A stretch of DNA of 54,673 nt from Myxococcota bacterium (GCA_030065855.1 JASJCT010000024.1:1-54673); one strand, 5' to 3'; counted from the stretch's first letter, positions 26,445 through 36,399 are shown. Program-made: numbers and translations. The notes: generated from the sequence alone by a model not told the origin.

Positions 26445-27119
26445 CTATTTGGCGTTGCTGCTTAAATCCGGCAACTCCTGTGAGGTGGGGATGCGGAGTC
26501 CGTCAATGACGATTTTGAGGATGTGGTCCAACATTTGCTCTTGTATTTCCTTGCTGCTGAGGTCTTGGTGCCATAACGCTTCGAATAATTTAATCTTCGA
26601 GAAGTAGACCAAGCACAGCTCAGCGAAAATCAGCACGACTTTAGATGAGTGGACGTCTTTACGGAAGATACCCTTCTGCTTTCCATCGAGAATCGTCTCC
26701 TGCAAGCGCGTGAGCTCAGCACCCACCACCTCGAGCACGACTTTGCCCTCATGCCTGCCGTCGTTGAGGGTTTCCCAACCGAGCAATCTTACAAAACTCG
26801 GGTTATTTGAGAGAAACCAAAAATACCATCGCACGTGATTTTTGACATCGGTAATGATATCGCCGGTGGGATCAGGAGGGTCCTGCCGAAAAAGCTCTGA
26901 AAAGCTGTCCCGGAGTACTTGCAGGTAAAGCTGTTCCTTGCTGCCAAACCAGTCGTATATCATTCGCTTGTTAACACCTGCGCGCGTGGCTATTTTATCT
27001 ACCCGTGCACCGTCGAACCCTTTTTCGACAAACACCTGTCGCGCAGCGGTCAACAGCCGCTGCATCGAGGCCTCCTTGCTACGCCTTTTTTTTGTTTGCT
27101 TTAACATTTCTTGCGTCAT
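26445..27119 (-). CDS. TetR-family transcriptional regulator
   Basis: 224 residues from the ATG at 27119 (an ATG at 27107 is an alternative). The N-terminal HTH is typical: LLTAARQVFVEKGFDGARVDKIATRAGVNKRMIYDWFGSKEQLYLQVL. The C-terminal part is the ligand/dimer domain and resembles the TetR_C group with a helical WYFWFLSNNPSFVRLLGWE segment. The target is unknown; the flippase gene upstream on the same strand and the serA operon downstream are the nearest candidates. The basic stretch KQTKKRRSKEAS precedes the HTH. Confidence 0.92.
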   Translation of the reverse strand: MTQEMLKQTKKRRSKEASMQRLLTAARQVFVEKGFDGARVDKIATRAGVNKRMIYDWFGSKEQLYLQVLRDSFSELFRQDPPDPTGDIITDVKNHVRWYFWFLSNNPSFVRLLGWETLNDGRHEGKVVLEVVGAELTRLQETILDGKQKGIFRKDVHSSKVVLIFAELCLVYFSKIKLFEALWHQDLSSKEIQEQMLDHILKIVIDGLRIPTSQELPDLSSNAK

Positions 27120-27298
27120 ACTTATTAATACCCTTTTATATTTATACCTTTCCAGATCCCAGGGTGCAAAGCGCTGTCGCCCATCGAAAAACCCGCAGCG
27201 GGTCAAAAAACCATCTCAAGCACACTTTGTCAAATGATAGCATGTTCCAGCGAGGCATTTTCCACGATGATTTTTGAGGAAGGTTTTGGTGTGGTTGA

Positions 27299-28843
27299 TC
27301 ATCTGCCTTTTCTATCAAATCTAGTGCGGACAGCTGCCCAGCCGGAGCGCATATCCGAGCGGTTTCCAACGAGATAAAGTATCGGCAGGTAGGAAATGAC
27401 AAAGGCGAGACTGCTAACCAAACTCGCCATAGGTGTGATGCCCATTAGCGATAGCACCCCTAGCCCTGGAATGGCAGCGATGCAGCCAGCGAGTACAATG
27501 CGCGCAGTTTCTGACAACGATACCCAAATTTTTAAAAGTATTGCGACTTCAACGACGCGCGCAGTATTAAAAATAGTCAAAGAGATGGACGTTGCCAGGG
27601 CAGCGCCAAACACGTGATACATTGGAATGAGTATCAGGTTCAAACCGATGTTGGTGAGGTTAATAAGAATATTATTTGCGAGTTCGAGCTTGGATCGACC
27701 CGTCATTAATAGTGCTGCCTGGGCTGTACCACCAGCTGCATTTATGAGGCGTCCTGCTATCAAGATGGGAATGGCCAACCCGTATTCGGTGAACTCAGAA
27801 CCGTAAATCCCCAAAATGAATTGGGATGCAAATGCTATGGCCCCACCGAACAGTACAAACAAGGAAAAGATCCAGCGGCCCACATTGCGATATTGACGTT
27901 GCATGGCCGAGCGATTCCCCTGTGCGTGATACTCGGCCAGGGTTGGTGAAAAACTGTTGTCAAACGCAATGCGCACCTTTTTTACTGTCCCAGCGATAAG
28001 TGCGGCCATGCCGTAAAAAGCCACAAACTCGGGCCGATCTGGAAAGAAGGCCGCGATCATGATCACGTCGACGCGGCTGAGAAGAAAGTTCAGTGTCTCT
28101 GTCAGCCCCTGGGGCCAGGAGAATTTGATCAGGCTCCAATCCCGTTGCGATGTGACAATCCTGCGGATTGATTGATTTGGGAAAAAGCGACGAAAGAAGC
28201 ATACCGCAGCGACCAGTGTGATGTAAGCAGAGACGATGAAACCGAACATTAAGGCGCGTTCGCCGAGCCCCAACAGCAGCGGCAAAGCCGACAGCAGTAG
28301 GAGAGACACCGGGCCGATTACATTTTGGACCAACACGTAGACCCACATGATCGAGAGTCCCCGAATCGCGAATAGCATCACTCGTACAAGGACTTGGGCC
28401 GGCAGGGCCATCACGAGCATCGAGAGCCACCAAAGAACATCGAGGATATCCTTATCCCCGGTGGTTCTCAAGAATAGAAAGCACTGAGGAAATAAGAAAA
28501 CAACAGCGGTAAACAAGGCGCTGAGGCCAGAGGTCCATCGAAGTGCAGTTCCCAAGGCAGATGCTTCTCGCGCGTTGTTTTCTGGCGCTGGGATCGTTCG
28601 AACCATGGGCACATGCCTGAGGACCCCTTTGTCGAAACCCAGCACAGACAATCTAAAAAAGACCGCGATGTAATAGGTAACGAGAACATAGATGCCCAGC
28701 ATTTCTGGGCCCTGAAGGCGACTTACCAGCAGGTACAGCAATGGAAAGCCAGCTGCATCGAGAATGTTACCCAGTAGGTTTACGCCAGCACCACGGGCGA
28801 TATGGCTACCAGGCGTTGCTGATGAGCCTATTTTCACAGTCAC
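27299..28843 (-). CDS. Polysaccharide flippase (MOP/Wzx-type)
   Basis: 514 residues with 12-14 hydrophobic helices throughout. The N-terminal pattern (GAGVNLLGNILDAAGFPLLYLLVSRLQGPEMLGIYVL) and the central PQGLTETLNFLLSRVDVIMIAAF are typical of the polysaccharide-exporter branch of the MOP superfamily. It starts with GTG at 28843 (second GTG at 28837); no clear ribosome-binding site. It moves lipid-linked glycans across the inner membrane. The capsule genes wza and wzc are 14-16 kb away, so a single pathway is only possible. Confidence 0.88.
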   Translation of the reverse strand: MTVKIGSSATPGSHIARGAGVNLLGNILDAAGFPLLYLLVSRLQGPEMLGIYVLVTYYIAVFFRLSVLGFDKGVLRHVPMVRTIPAPENNAREASALGTALRWTSGLSALFTAVVFLFPQCFLFLRTTGDKDILDVLWWLSMLVMALPAQVLVRVMLFAIRGLSIMWVYVLVQNVIGPVSLLLLSALPLLLGLGERALMFGFIVSAYITLVAAVCFFRRFFPNQSIRRIVTSQRDWSLIKFSWPQGLTETLNFLLSRVDVIMIAAFFPDRPEFVAFYGMAALIAGTVKKVRIAFDNSFSPTLAEYHAQGNRSAMQRQYRNVGRWIFSLFVLFGGAIAFASQFILGIYGSEFTEYGLAIPILIAGRLINAAGGTAQAALLMTGRSKLELANNILINLTNIGLNLILIPMYHVFGAALATSISLTIFNTARVVEVAILLKIWVSLSETARIVLAGCIAAIPGLGVLSLMGITPMASLVSSLAFVISYLPILYLVGNRSDMRSGWAAVRTRFDRKGR

Positions 28844-28975
28844 TTATTTTTCTTGGCTGAGATTGAAGTTTTGCAGGTGCCGCGTTGCATGATAGGAGAC
28901 CATATCGCGCCTTATAGTGAATTTCCAGCGTCAGTGCCCATTGGGAGCAAGGTGCATTGCTACATGAGGGTCGGC

Positions 28976-30154
28976 TTATTTCCGAGCAATCGCGGCAATT
29001 TCCCGCACAGCTTCTATCGCCGCATCAATGTCCGACTGTTTGTTTATCGGACCTACGCTCATGCGCACGGTTCCCCTTGGAGATGTGCCCATATGGTCGT
29101 GTATCAGCGGTGCACAATGCAGGCCAGTGCGCGTGGCAATGTTGTAGTCCACATCGAGTAGGGTGCCGGTGTCTGCCGGGTCTTGGCCGTGGACTGTAAA
29201 GTTTAGCACGGGCAGTCGATGCTCGAGCTGGGTCGTGCCGTGAAGGGTCACGCCATCAATATTGGAGAGGGCTGCTTGGAGTGGCGCGAACAATGCCATT
29301 TCGTGATTGTAAATATTGGACATCCCCTTTTCTGCGATATATCCGCAAGCCAGGTAGAGGCCGATGATGCCGAGCACGTTGTTGGTGCCCACTTCCAGGC
29401 GAAAGGGATAGTCCTCTAAATGATAGGGATAGGCTGATTTTACACCCGTACCGCCAGCACGGGTTTGGCGGATGGTTACCTGCTCACTTACGTAGAAACC
29501 GCCGATACCGGTGGGGCCGAGTAGGGACTTGTGTCCGGTAAACGCCAGAGCATCCACCCCCATATGCTGAACATCGATTGGAACAATGCCAGCGGTTTGG
29601 GCGGCATCAATAACAAAATATATCCCCCGGTCCTTGCAGCGCTTTCCTATCTCTGCCACCGGTTGAATGGCACCGGTGACGTTGGAGGCATGGTTGACCA
29701 CGACGAGTTTGGTTTCCTTGCGAAAGTAGCTGGCCAGTTCATCTGGATCTACGTACCCATCTGCGCTGCAAGGCACATAGTCTAAGGAGATGATGCCATC
29801 TCGTTTTAGGTGGTTGAGCGGACGGATAACCGAGTTGTGTTCTAAAACAGTGGAAACCACGTGGTCTCCAGGTCCGACCATGCCGTAGATCAGGATGTTG
29901 AGCGCATCTGAAGCATTGTAGGCAAAGCCCAAGCGATCGGGATCAGATCCCCCGAAAAACCTTGTAAGCACGTCGCGTGTGCTCTGAATCAGGTCCCCGC
30001 CGATGAGGCAAAGATCAAATCCAGAACGGCCTGGATTGACACCGTACTTCTTGTACATGTCAATCATATTATCCATTATTTCCAAAGGCTTGGGGTATAC
30101 GGTGGCCGCGTTATCCAAATAGATGATATTCTCAATACCGACCGGGATTTCCAT
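28976..30154 (-). CDS. Class V aminotransferase, cysteine-desulfurase-like
   Basis: 392 residues from the ATG at 30154 (GAGGTG ahead; an in-frame GTG six bases earlier is less likely). PLP-lysine in FTGHKSLLGPTGIGG (Lys near 209), a His at HNSVIRP, and the C-terminal catalytic-Cys segment RTGLHCAPLIHDHMG (Cys near 347). The layout and tail match the desulfurase-like family related to the EF2568 type rather than IscS/SufS. No iron-sulfur scaffold gene is adjacent. It may supply sulfur for a specialised step. Confidence 0.88.
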   Translation of the reverse strand: MEIPVGIENIIYLDNAATVYPKPLEIMDNMIDMYKKYGVNPGRSGFDLCLIGGDLIQSTRDVLTRFFGGSDPDRLGFAYNASDALNILIYGMVGPGDHVVSTVLEHNSVIRPLNHLKRDGIISLDYVPCSADGYVDPDELASYFRKETKLVVVNHASNVTGAIQPVAEIGKRCKDRGIYFVIDAAQTAGIVPIDVQHMGVDALAFTGHKSLLGPTGIGGFYVSEQVTIRQTRAGGTGVKSAYPYHLEDYPFRLEVGTNNVLGIIGLYLACGYIAEKGMSNIYNHEMALFAPLQAALSNIDGVTLHGTTQLEHRLPVLNFTVHGQDPADTGTLLDVDYNIATRTGLHCAPLIHDHMGTSPRGTVRMSVGPINKQSDIDAAIEAVREIAAIARK

Positions 30155-30489
30155 ACTCACCTCAATGGCTGGCCAGGCAACTGCTTGGCCTATGAGTGCA
30201 TCTTTGCAAGAACCATCCCACTAATAATTATGCTAAGTATTCATTATGCATGCAATATGAGTTCATTTTATCACAATCCTCACTTCGAGAAGACAAAAAA
30301 AATGGATGTTTTACTAATAAGTTCTCGACCAGAATCGGCGATTTCTGGGACCAAAATGTAGCTGCGGGGTTTATCCCCGCTTTTAGAATAGCTTGGAATT
30401 ACTTCGTTTTTCACCGTGGGGATAAACCCCACGGTTACAAGATTTGGTTGAAAACAGGTATTTCGCGGGGCGGACAGCTCCGGGTAGGG
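30155..30489. other. Gap holding two opposed palindromic hairpins
   Basis: No gene is visible. GCGGGG-TTTAT-CCCCGC (30364-30380, followed by TTTT) and CCGTGGGG-ATAAA-CCCCACGG (30414-30434) share a GGGG..TAAA..CCCC core in opposite orientation, as in REP-like pairs. The TTTT run after the first gives a weak terminator look on the plus strand, but no plus-strand gene needs one. Confidence 0.6.
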
Positions 30490-31287
30490 CTATTCGGGCA
30501 TTATCGGATCAGCAAACAGGCCAATCATACCGCCTTGATTGTCCAAGATGACGGCGATGCGTCCTACTTCAGGGATCGGCATTGGCGGCGCGATGATTTG
30601 GCCACCCAGGGTTTCGGCCTGTTTTAATGTGTTTTCCAGGTCTTTGACGAATACGTAACTCAGCCAGCAGGACGGACCCTTGTGTTCGGTAGATTTCTTC
30701 ATGATACCAGCGACGTGCGAGTCAGCTGCTTTCGCTATCCAGTAGGTGTCACATCCTTCCCCCATGTTCTTGGGCTCATATGCCCAGCCAAACAGCTCTC
30801 CATAGTAAGCTTTTGCACGCTCGGTATCGTCCACCATGCACTCGGTCCAACAGAACTCCCCGATGCTGGCCATTTGGTCTTCTTCTGGTGTTTCTTCGGG
30901 TTCGTTGTTGGCGGAATAAAAAGATATGCCGGCCTGTTCCTTGTCCACGGAAACACCAAACGCGCCCATATTGGGAATATCGACCGGTCCAACCGGCACC
31001 GTACCACCCAGGCGTTTTGCTTTATTTACCGTCTCTGCCACATCGCGCACGTACACATATGCTGTCCAATGTGCGGGCAAGGTATCTGCGTTGGGGCCGT
31101 TGGGTGTCATGAACCCCCCAATGGTTTTATCGCCGACTTTGATCATGTCGTAGATGCCTTCAGGCCCCATATCAAAGGCCTCATACTGCCAGTCGAAAAG
31201 CGCCGCGTAGAACGCCTTGGCCTTTTCGATGTCGCGGGTGATAAAGTCGTACCAAACGAGTTGCCCTTTTTTGTTTGAGTCTGCCAT
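30490..31287 (-). CDS. Two-domain VOC (glyoxalase-like) protein
   Basis: 265 residues with two vicinal-oxygen-chelate modules (about 9-125 and 140-262), each starting WYDFITRDIEKAKAFYAALF or WTECMVDDTERAKAYYGELF. This resembles the CFP-30B/27-kDa-antigen-like family. The substrate is unknown, and metal-binding His/Glu are only partly identifiable. The ribosome-binding site GGAGC precedes the ATG. A perfect inverted repeat lies 18 bases upstream (31306-31328). It is divergent from the transketolase operon. Confidence 0.85.
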   Translation of the reverse strand: MADSNKKGQLVWYDFITRDIEKAKAFYAALFDWQYEAFDMGPEGIYDMIKVGDKTIGGFMTPNGPNADTLPAHWTAYVYVRDVAETVNKAKRLGGTVPVGPVDIPNMGAFGVSVDKEQAGISFYSANNEPEETPEEDQMASIGEFCWTECMVDDTERAKAYYGELFGWAYEPKNMGEGCDTYWIAKAADSHVAGIMKKSTEHKGPSCWLSYVFVKDLENTLKQAETLGGQIIAPPMPIPEVGRIAVILDNQGGMIGLFADPIMPE

Positions 31288-31305
31288 GGTGGTGCTCCTT
31301 GTTGG

Positions 31306-31328
31306 ATACTAATTTTGTGGGTTAGTAT
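31306..31328. promoter_or_regulatory. Inverted repeat in the VOC/transketolase divergent region
   Basis: ATACTAA (31306-31312) and TTAGTAT (31322-31328) are a perfect 7-bp inverted repeat with a 9-base spacer, centred 30 bases upstream of the VOC gene start. It could be an operator or a leader hairpin. The rest of the 31288-31568 gap shows nothing else. Confidence 0.35.
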
Positions 31329-31568
31329 TTGTACACTTGTCGTTTTGCGCAACCACACGCCTATCTGGAGCGTCAATTTTCTGACGATTTACCCTTTTAA
31401 CCTTTGCATTTATCCGTTGATCGGACGATTTTCCAAGCCTGTGGGGCGATCCAGAGCTTGGTTATCGGGGGCACCCGGCATGGGCATCGTTTTTGCTAGA
31501 TCCTGTTTTTGAGTCAAACTAACTGCAGGTCTATCCCGCAGCAAAGAGGTGATTCAAGGAGGGGCTTT

Positions 31569-32387
31569 ATGCTTGTTTCCACAGAGGCACTCGAGGCCAA
31601 GGCAAAGGAAATCCGAAATCTGATTCTGGACATGTGTGTAAAGGCAGGCACGGGCCATGTGACCTCGTCTTTTTCATGCGCCGAGCTGATGGTTGCGCTC
31701 TACCACGGCGGTGTGATGCGCTTTGATCCAGCCAGGCCCAATTGGCCTGAAAGGGATCGGTTTATCTTGAGCAAGGGGCAGGCGAGCGTCATCCTGTATC
31801 CGCTATTGGCGGATCTCGGGTTCTTTCCCAAGGCGGATTTGGACCTGTTTGCGCAAAAAGACGGCAAGTTCGGCGTTCACTTGCAACACGATGTGCCAGG
31901 CGTTGAAATCACCTCGGGATCCCTGGGTCAAGGGTTTAATATTGCTACGGGCATGGCACTTGCCGCGCAAAAAGACCGATCCCTGCAGATGGTATTCACC
32001 CTACTGGGTGATGGGGAGTGCTACGAGGGATCAATGTGGGAGGCTGCTATGTTCGCCGCCCACAACAAGCTCAACAACCTGGTGGCGATTGTGGACCGCA
32101 ACTACCAATGTGTGACCAATTTTACAGAAAACATCGTGGCCCTGGAACCGATGGAGGACAAATGGCAGTCTTTTGGATGGCGTACATTGCGCATCAACGG
32201 CCACGATTTCGATGAGATCATGGATGCTTTTAAGGGCATCCGGTCGCGTCAGCACACACAGCCATTGATGATTATCGCCGATACAGTGAAAGGCATGGGG
32301 GTTTCCTTTATGGAGTGTGAGCCCATCTGGCACGGTGCTGCCCCGTCAGGCGAAGATGCGAAACAGGCCAAGGCGCTACTTGCGTAG
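31569..32387 (+). CDS. Transketolase-like, N-terminal subunit
   Basis: 272 residues from the ATG at 31569, preceded by a strong AAGGAGGGG. This corrects a longer open frame that begins 60 bases upstream. ThDP-binding domain: GTGHVTSSFSCAELM, GSLGQGFNIATGMAL, LGDGECYEGSMWEAAMFAAHNKLNNLVAIVDRN (GDG...N ThDP/Mg motif). With the next gene it forms a split transketolase, two polypeptides replacing one ~650-residue enzyme. Such pairs often act on sugars outside central metabolism. Confidence 0.9.
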   Translation: MLVSTEALEAKAKEIRNLILDMCVKAGTGHVTSSFSCAELMVALYHGGVMRFDPARPNWPERDRFILSKGQASVILYPLLADLGFFPKADLDLFAQKDGKFGVHLQHDVPGVEITSGSLGQGFNIATGMALAAQKDRSLQMVFTLLGDGECYEGSMWEAAMFAAHNKLNNLVAIVDRNYQCVTNFTENIVALEPMEDKWQSFGWRTLRINGHDFDEIMDAFKGIRSRQHTQPLMIIADTVKGMGVSFMECEPIWHGAAPSGEDAKQAKALLA

Positions 32388-32399
32388 GGGGATATAACA

Positions 32400-33329
32400 A
32401 TGACGAACAAAACACAAAGAGATGCGTTTTGGGATGGCATCTATGAGCTCGCGTTGGACGACAAGGACATCTACGTGGTCTCGGCCGACATGGGTGCGCC
32501 GGCACTGGACAAATTTCGCAAGGACCTGACCAACCAGTACATTGACGTGGGGATTGCCGAACAGCAGGCGGTCGGGGTGGCCGTGGGTATGGCCCTGGAG
32601 GGAAAAAAGGTCTATGCCTACGCCATTGCGCCGTTTATCACCCTGAGATGTTACGAGCATATTCGCGTCAGCATGGCCTCGATGAATGTGCCGGTGACCC
32701 TGGTGGGCGTGGGGGCTGGGTTCAGCTATGATGATTCCGGACCGACCCACCACATGGTAGAAGACTTTAATACCCTGCGCGCGTTGCCGCATATGACCGT
32801 TCACAGCGTGACAGACGCCCCCATGGCTTCAGCGTTGGCATCAATCACACGGCACATGACGGGCCCGGATTACGTGCGCCTGGACCGCAAACCTCTGCCG
32901 GACATCTACAAACCCGACGATGATTTCACTGCTGGACTAAAGGTCCTCGTTCCATCTGAAACCATTGCCATTGTGGCGACGGGGAATATGGTTCATACAG
33001 CCCTCGAAGCGAGCGACGTGCTGCGAAATAAAGGCATTCAGGCCGGTGTGATCGATGTGTACCGCCTGCCGATCGAACCAGCAGGCTTACTCGAAGCACT
33101 AAGCGGGGTTGCCTGCGTTATTACCCTTGAGGAGCATGCATTGCCCGGTGGATTTGGATCTGCAGTATGCGAGGTGCTCGCGGATGCGGGCCGGCAAGCT
33201 CGCATTAAACGGATGGGATGCGATTTCAGCGAGGGGTATTGCTACGCCTACGGCGGCAGGGCTCACTTGCAGAAACTGATGGGTATCGATACTGAGGCCG
33301 TGGTCGCTGCTGCCCAGGGACTCTTGTAG
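32400..33329 (+). CDS. Transketolase-like, C-terminal subunit
   Basis: 309 residues, 12 bases after the N-terminal subunit. The PYR domain carries the activating Glu54 in DVGIAEQQAVGVAVGMAL. The region around SGPTHHMVEDF has the His-rich active site, and the C-terminal third is the transketolase-C domain (ATGNMVHTALEA, GVIDVYRLPIEPAGLL). The next gene begins eight bases after its stop. Donor and acceptor sugars are unknown. Confidence 0.9.
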   Translation: MTNKTQRDAFWDGIYELALDDKDIYVVSADMGAPALDKFRKDLTNQYIDVGIAEQQAVGVAVGMALEGKKVYAYAIAPFITLRCYEHIRVSMASMNVPVTLVGVGAGFSYDDSGPTHHMVEDFNTLRALPHMTVHSVTDAPMASALASITRHMTGPDYVRLDRKPLPDIYKPDDDFTAGLKVLVPSETIAIVATGNMVHTALEASDVLRNKGIQAGVIDVYRLPIEPAGLLEALSGVACVITLEEHALPGGFGSAVCEVLADAGRQARIKRMGCDFSEGYCYAYGGRAHLQKLMGIDTEAVVAAAQGLL

Positions 33330-33337
33330 GGCGCATT

Positions 33338-34849
33338 ATGGGGGGCAATGCGGGTCTAGATGCAGTTCTGATCGTCCCAGGGGGACGGACCGAAGCCTAT
33401 CAATCCTTGGCAAAACCCTTGACCGCCGGAGAGCCACCGGTTTGGGCCGGGCTCATTGCCACGTATGTGCGCCGGTTGAATTTTTCCGTTGAGATCATTG
33501 ACGCCAATGCCCTGTGGCTCAGCCCAGAGCAAGCTGCCACAACAGCAGTGGAGATGAAGCCGCGGCTCGCGGTTGTGGTGGTTTACGGCCACAATCCCTC
33601 TGCCTCGACCCAGAACATGCCAGCGGCTGGAGAGATACTTCGGGAACTGAATGCGCAAGCACCCGAGATACCGACGCTCATTCTCGGCGGCCATCCCGCA
33701 GCTCTGCCAGAACAAACCCTGCGCGAGGAAACAGTCGACTACGTGTGTACTGGAGAAGGTCCGATCACCATCGTAGACCTGCTCAACGCGGCCAAAAGCA
33801 GCGGACAGATCGACCTCAACAAGATACGCGGCATTGTGTTCAAGGGAGAATTGGGTCAGGCCATTGCTTCTTTGCCAGCACCCTTAATCGAAGATGTGAA
33901 CGCTGAAATGCCGGGGTTGGCTTGGGATCTGTTGCCCATGGATAGGTATCGCGCCCATAATTGGCAGTGCTTTGGCGGTCTCGATCGGACGCCCTATGCC
34001 TCGCTTTATACGACCCTGGGGTGTCCGTTTAAGTGCAGCTTCTGCTGCATTCAAGCCCCGTTTAGGTCTGGAGAGCAGGCCCTGTGTTACAAAACCAATA
34101 GCTATCGTCTGTGGGATCCCAACCTTGTCCTCGATCAGCTTGAACACCTGCAGCATAAATACAATGTCCGCAATATCAAAATTGCCGACGAGATGTTCGT
34201 GCTCAACAAACGCCATGTTGAGGCCATTTGCGATGGGATCATCGAGCGGGGATACGACCTCAACATTTGGGCCTACGCGCGGGTCAAATCCATTTCACCC
34301 CCACTTTTGGACAAGTTAAAACGGGCTGGCATCAACTGGCTCTGCCTGGGTATCGAGTCGGGCTCTGAGCGCGTGCTAAAGGATGTGCGAAAAGGGTACA
34401 AGGCTGAAAACGTATTTGAGCCGATCGCTGAAATGCGCAGCGCCGGCATCAACATCATTGCCAACTACCTCGTGGGGTTGCCAGAGGACGATGCTGAGAG
34501 CATGCAACAAACCCTGGATCTCGCCCTTGAGCTCAATTGCGAGTTCGCCAATATCTATTGCGCCATGGCCTATCCCGGGTCCAAGCTGTACGACATTGCC
34601 GTGGAAAACAACTGGCCCCTACCTGAAGCCTGGACCGGCTACTCCCAGTTGGCATACGACACAAGACCCCTGCCGACCCGGTATCTAGAAGCCAGCGAGG
34701 TGCTTCGGTTTCGCGATCAGGCCTTTACGACCTATTTTACATCGCCGCGTTACTTGAAATTCATTGCCGAGAAATTCGGCCCTGCCACCAAGGCCAATAT
34801 TGAAAAAATGACAACCTATCAGCTGCAGCGACAGCTCCTCGGTGAATGA
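33338..34849 (+). CDS. Cobalamin-binding-type radical SAM enzyme (transketolase operon)
   Basis: 503 residues. Residues 1-190 form a B12-binding-like Rossmann region (DAVLIVPGGRTEAYQ, LILGGHPAALPEQT, YVCTGEGPI). The radical SAM motif is CPFKCSFC (C229, C233, C236), followed by KIADEMFVLNKRHVE, IWAYARVKSI and CLGIESGSERVLKD. The C-terminal 80 residues end in a helical GPATKANIEKMTTYQLQRQL. It may methylate or rearrange the sugar made or used by the adjacent transketolase. This is the third gene of the operon. It shares little with the radical SAM at 4571 outside the motif. Confidence 0.87.
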   Translation: MGGNAGLDAVLIVPGGRTEAYQSLAKPLTAGEPPVWAGLIATYVRRLNFSVEIIDANALWLSPEQAATTAVEMKPRLAVVVVYGHNPSASTQNMPAAGEILRELNAQAPEIPTLILGGHPAALPEQTLREETVDYVCTGEGPITIVDLLNAAKSSGQIDLNKIRGIVFKGELGQAIASLPAPLIEDVNAEMPGLAWDLLPMDRYRAHNWQCFGGLDRTPYASLYTTLGCPFKCSFCCIQAPFRSGEQALCYKTNSYRLWDPNLVLDQLEHLQHKYNVRNIKIADEMFVLNKRHVEAICDGIIERGYDLNIWAYARVKSISPPLLDKLKRAGINWLCLGIESGSERVLKDVRKGYKAENVFEPIAEMRSAGINIIANYLVGLPEDDAESMQQTLDLALELNCEFANIYCAMAYPGSKLYDIAVENNWPLPEAWTGYSQLAYDTRPLPTRYLEASEVLRFRDQAFTTYFTSPRYLKFIAEKFGPATKANIEKMTTYQLQRQLLGE

Positions 34850-34862
34850 CTTCTTAAACGCT

Positions 34863-36368
34863 CTAAAGGGACGTACATAAGCCATACGCAGCGGTTTGCG
34901 GTATGCAGTGTCCCTCGCAGCATGGGACGCCATCCACCTGGCATTGGCCTGTAACGCACATGGGCAGGCAGTCATCTAGTAACAGAACCCAATGACCGTC
35001 GTGGCAGACCCAATCCCTTCCTTGGCCAATGTCGCAGTCCACGTGTTTGGTGTCGCCATCAGAACACGCGCCTGGGACCCCGTTGGTTACCTTGGCAACA
35101 AATGTACTACCGCTCATGGCGTGAAAGCCCGGCTTTAGCACAATCCTTCCCCCGGAATGAGAGATGACCTCGGCGGTTACGTTTTGATTTGGACTGATAA
35201 TCGCAGTTCCCGTGTTTGTAATCTCCTCGTGAGCAGCGGCCCAGCCATTGGAGAGGGCACTGCCTGAGCCTTGCAGATAGCTGGATTCTGAAAGATCTGT
35301 TACGTCCGGCAGTAACTCGTAACGGTAATATAGAACGGCGTTTATCATTCGCCATTTTTGACCGTCAGAGAACCAATCCCGACAGTCGTCATCAGCATCC
35401 CACGAATGATTGATATAGGTCATTAAGTTGCCAATAGGGTCACCAGGATCATTAGGTCCGTAGTCAATACAGGTGTTTGCGGCTGAGCAGCCCACAGCGT
35501 CTTTCCACTGACATGGTGTATCGTCGACATAATCACCTGGGGCGTCCTCTTCCTCTTGATCTCCATTGTTTTCAACGCCGTTCTGAAATGTGTGATATAG
35601 GCCCAAATAGTGGCCGACCTCGTGGGGAAAGGTCGAAGTGGTTACCACATTATAAAAGTTTATGATGCGTTCCATTATCACACCTTGATGGTGGCTATAC
35701 TGTCCTTGCCCTGGCAGATCGTCAAGTTCATCCTGATACATCCAGGGGAAGGACCCCGTGCCCCTGAGCCCGTTCCCATTGTCCTTTTCTAATTCCTGTA
35801 CGATGAATACGTTCAAAACGTTCTCGGGATGCACGGTATACTTTTCTTTTAAGCTGAGCTGTTCTGACGTGCCTTCGATAATCGTATCACCTGATTCGTG
35901 CCAAGAGACCCAATTTTTCTTAAATCTGAACCAGGTCGGTGCGTAGTACGCGTTGATATTATCCATACCCACGTTGATTGAATCTGCGGTATTGTTTGAA
36001 TGATCGTTCATCACGTGAAAAATGATGGGTATTTCAAGGTGCTCTGGTGCCACCATGGTTTTTTTTCCCATATCCTTCAGTATTTGACTTCGCACAATCT
36101 TATCATACGCCTTGTCTGACCTAGCCCCGCTGAGCCAGGAGTCCCCGAGGATGCGTGCTTCAAATTGCTGTTCGTAATGTTTTGCTTTTTCCGGATCGAT
36201 CTCTGCCTCGATGCCGTATACTTTATCAAATGACGGCCTGTGGCTGTTGTCCGGATTCACTGCTTCTGTGGTAGCTTGGAGGGGCATTTGTGCGTTACCG
36301 CGGCCCGGCATCATTGCCAGACAGACAATAGATGATACCAATAAAATGCGGTTTCTTTTTTTCAGCAT
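34863..36368 (-). CDS. M43-type metalloprotease with 3-coathanger stack domain (cassette 1)
   Basis: 501 residues from the ATG at 36368 (AGAGGA five bases ahead). A signal peptide ends near AQM (residue 27). The metzincin zinc motif is HEVGHYLGLYH (249-259), and the Met-turn is NLMTY (Met316). Residues 375-428 match the 3-coathanger stack pattern (GGRIVLKPGFHAMSGSTFVAKV), and the last 75 residues are Cys-rich (about ten Cys). M43 cytophagalysin-type proteases are zinc endopeptidases and usually secreted. It sits 31 bases after the fibre-like lipoprotein, as does its paralogue at 48801. Confidence 0.9.
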   Translation of the reverse strand: MLKKRNRILLVSSIVCLAMMPGRGNAQMPLQATTEAVNPDNSHRPSFDKVYGIEAEIDPEKAKHYEQQFEARILGDSWLSGARSDKAYDKIVRSQILKDMGKKTMVAPEHLEIPIIFHVMNDHSNNTADSINVGMDNINAYYAPTWFRFKKNWVSWHESGDTIIEGTSEQLSLKEKYTVHPENVLNVFIVQELEKDNGNGLRGTGSFPWMYQDELDDLPGQGQYSHHQGVIMERIINFYNVVTTSTFPHEVGHYLGLYHTFQNGVENNGDQEEEDAPGDYVDDTPCQWKDAVGCSAANTCIDYGPNDPGDPIGNLMTYINHSWDADDDCRDWFSDGQKWRMINAVLYYRYELLPDVTDLSESSYLQGSGSALSNGWAAAHEEITNTGTAIISPNQNVTAEVISHSGGRIVLKPGFHAMSGSTFVAKVTNGVPGACSDGDTKHVDCDIGQGRDWVCHDGHWVLLLDDCLPMCVTGQCQVDGVPCCEGHCIPQTAAYGLCTSL

Positions 36369-36399
36369 TTTGATCCTCTTTGTTCTTTTGGATATCACC

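Noticed and set aside
30364..30384. Rho-independent terminator
   Set aside because: Hairpin plus TTTT points along the plus strand, where no gene ends; more likely a REP-like palindrome.
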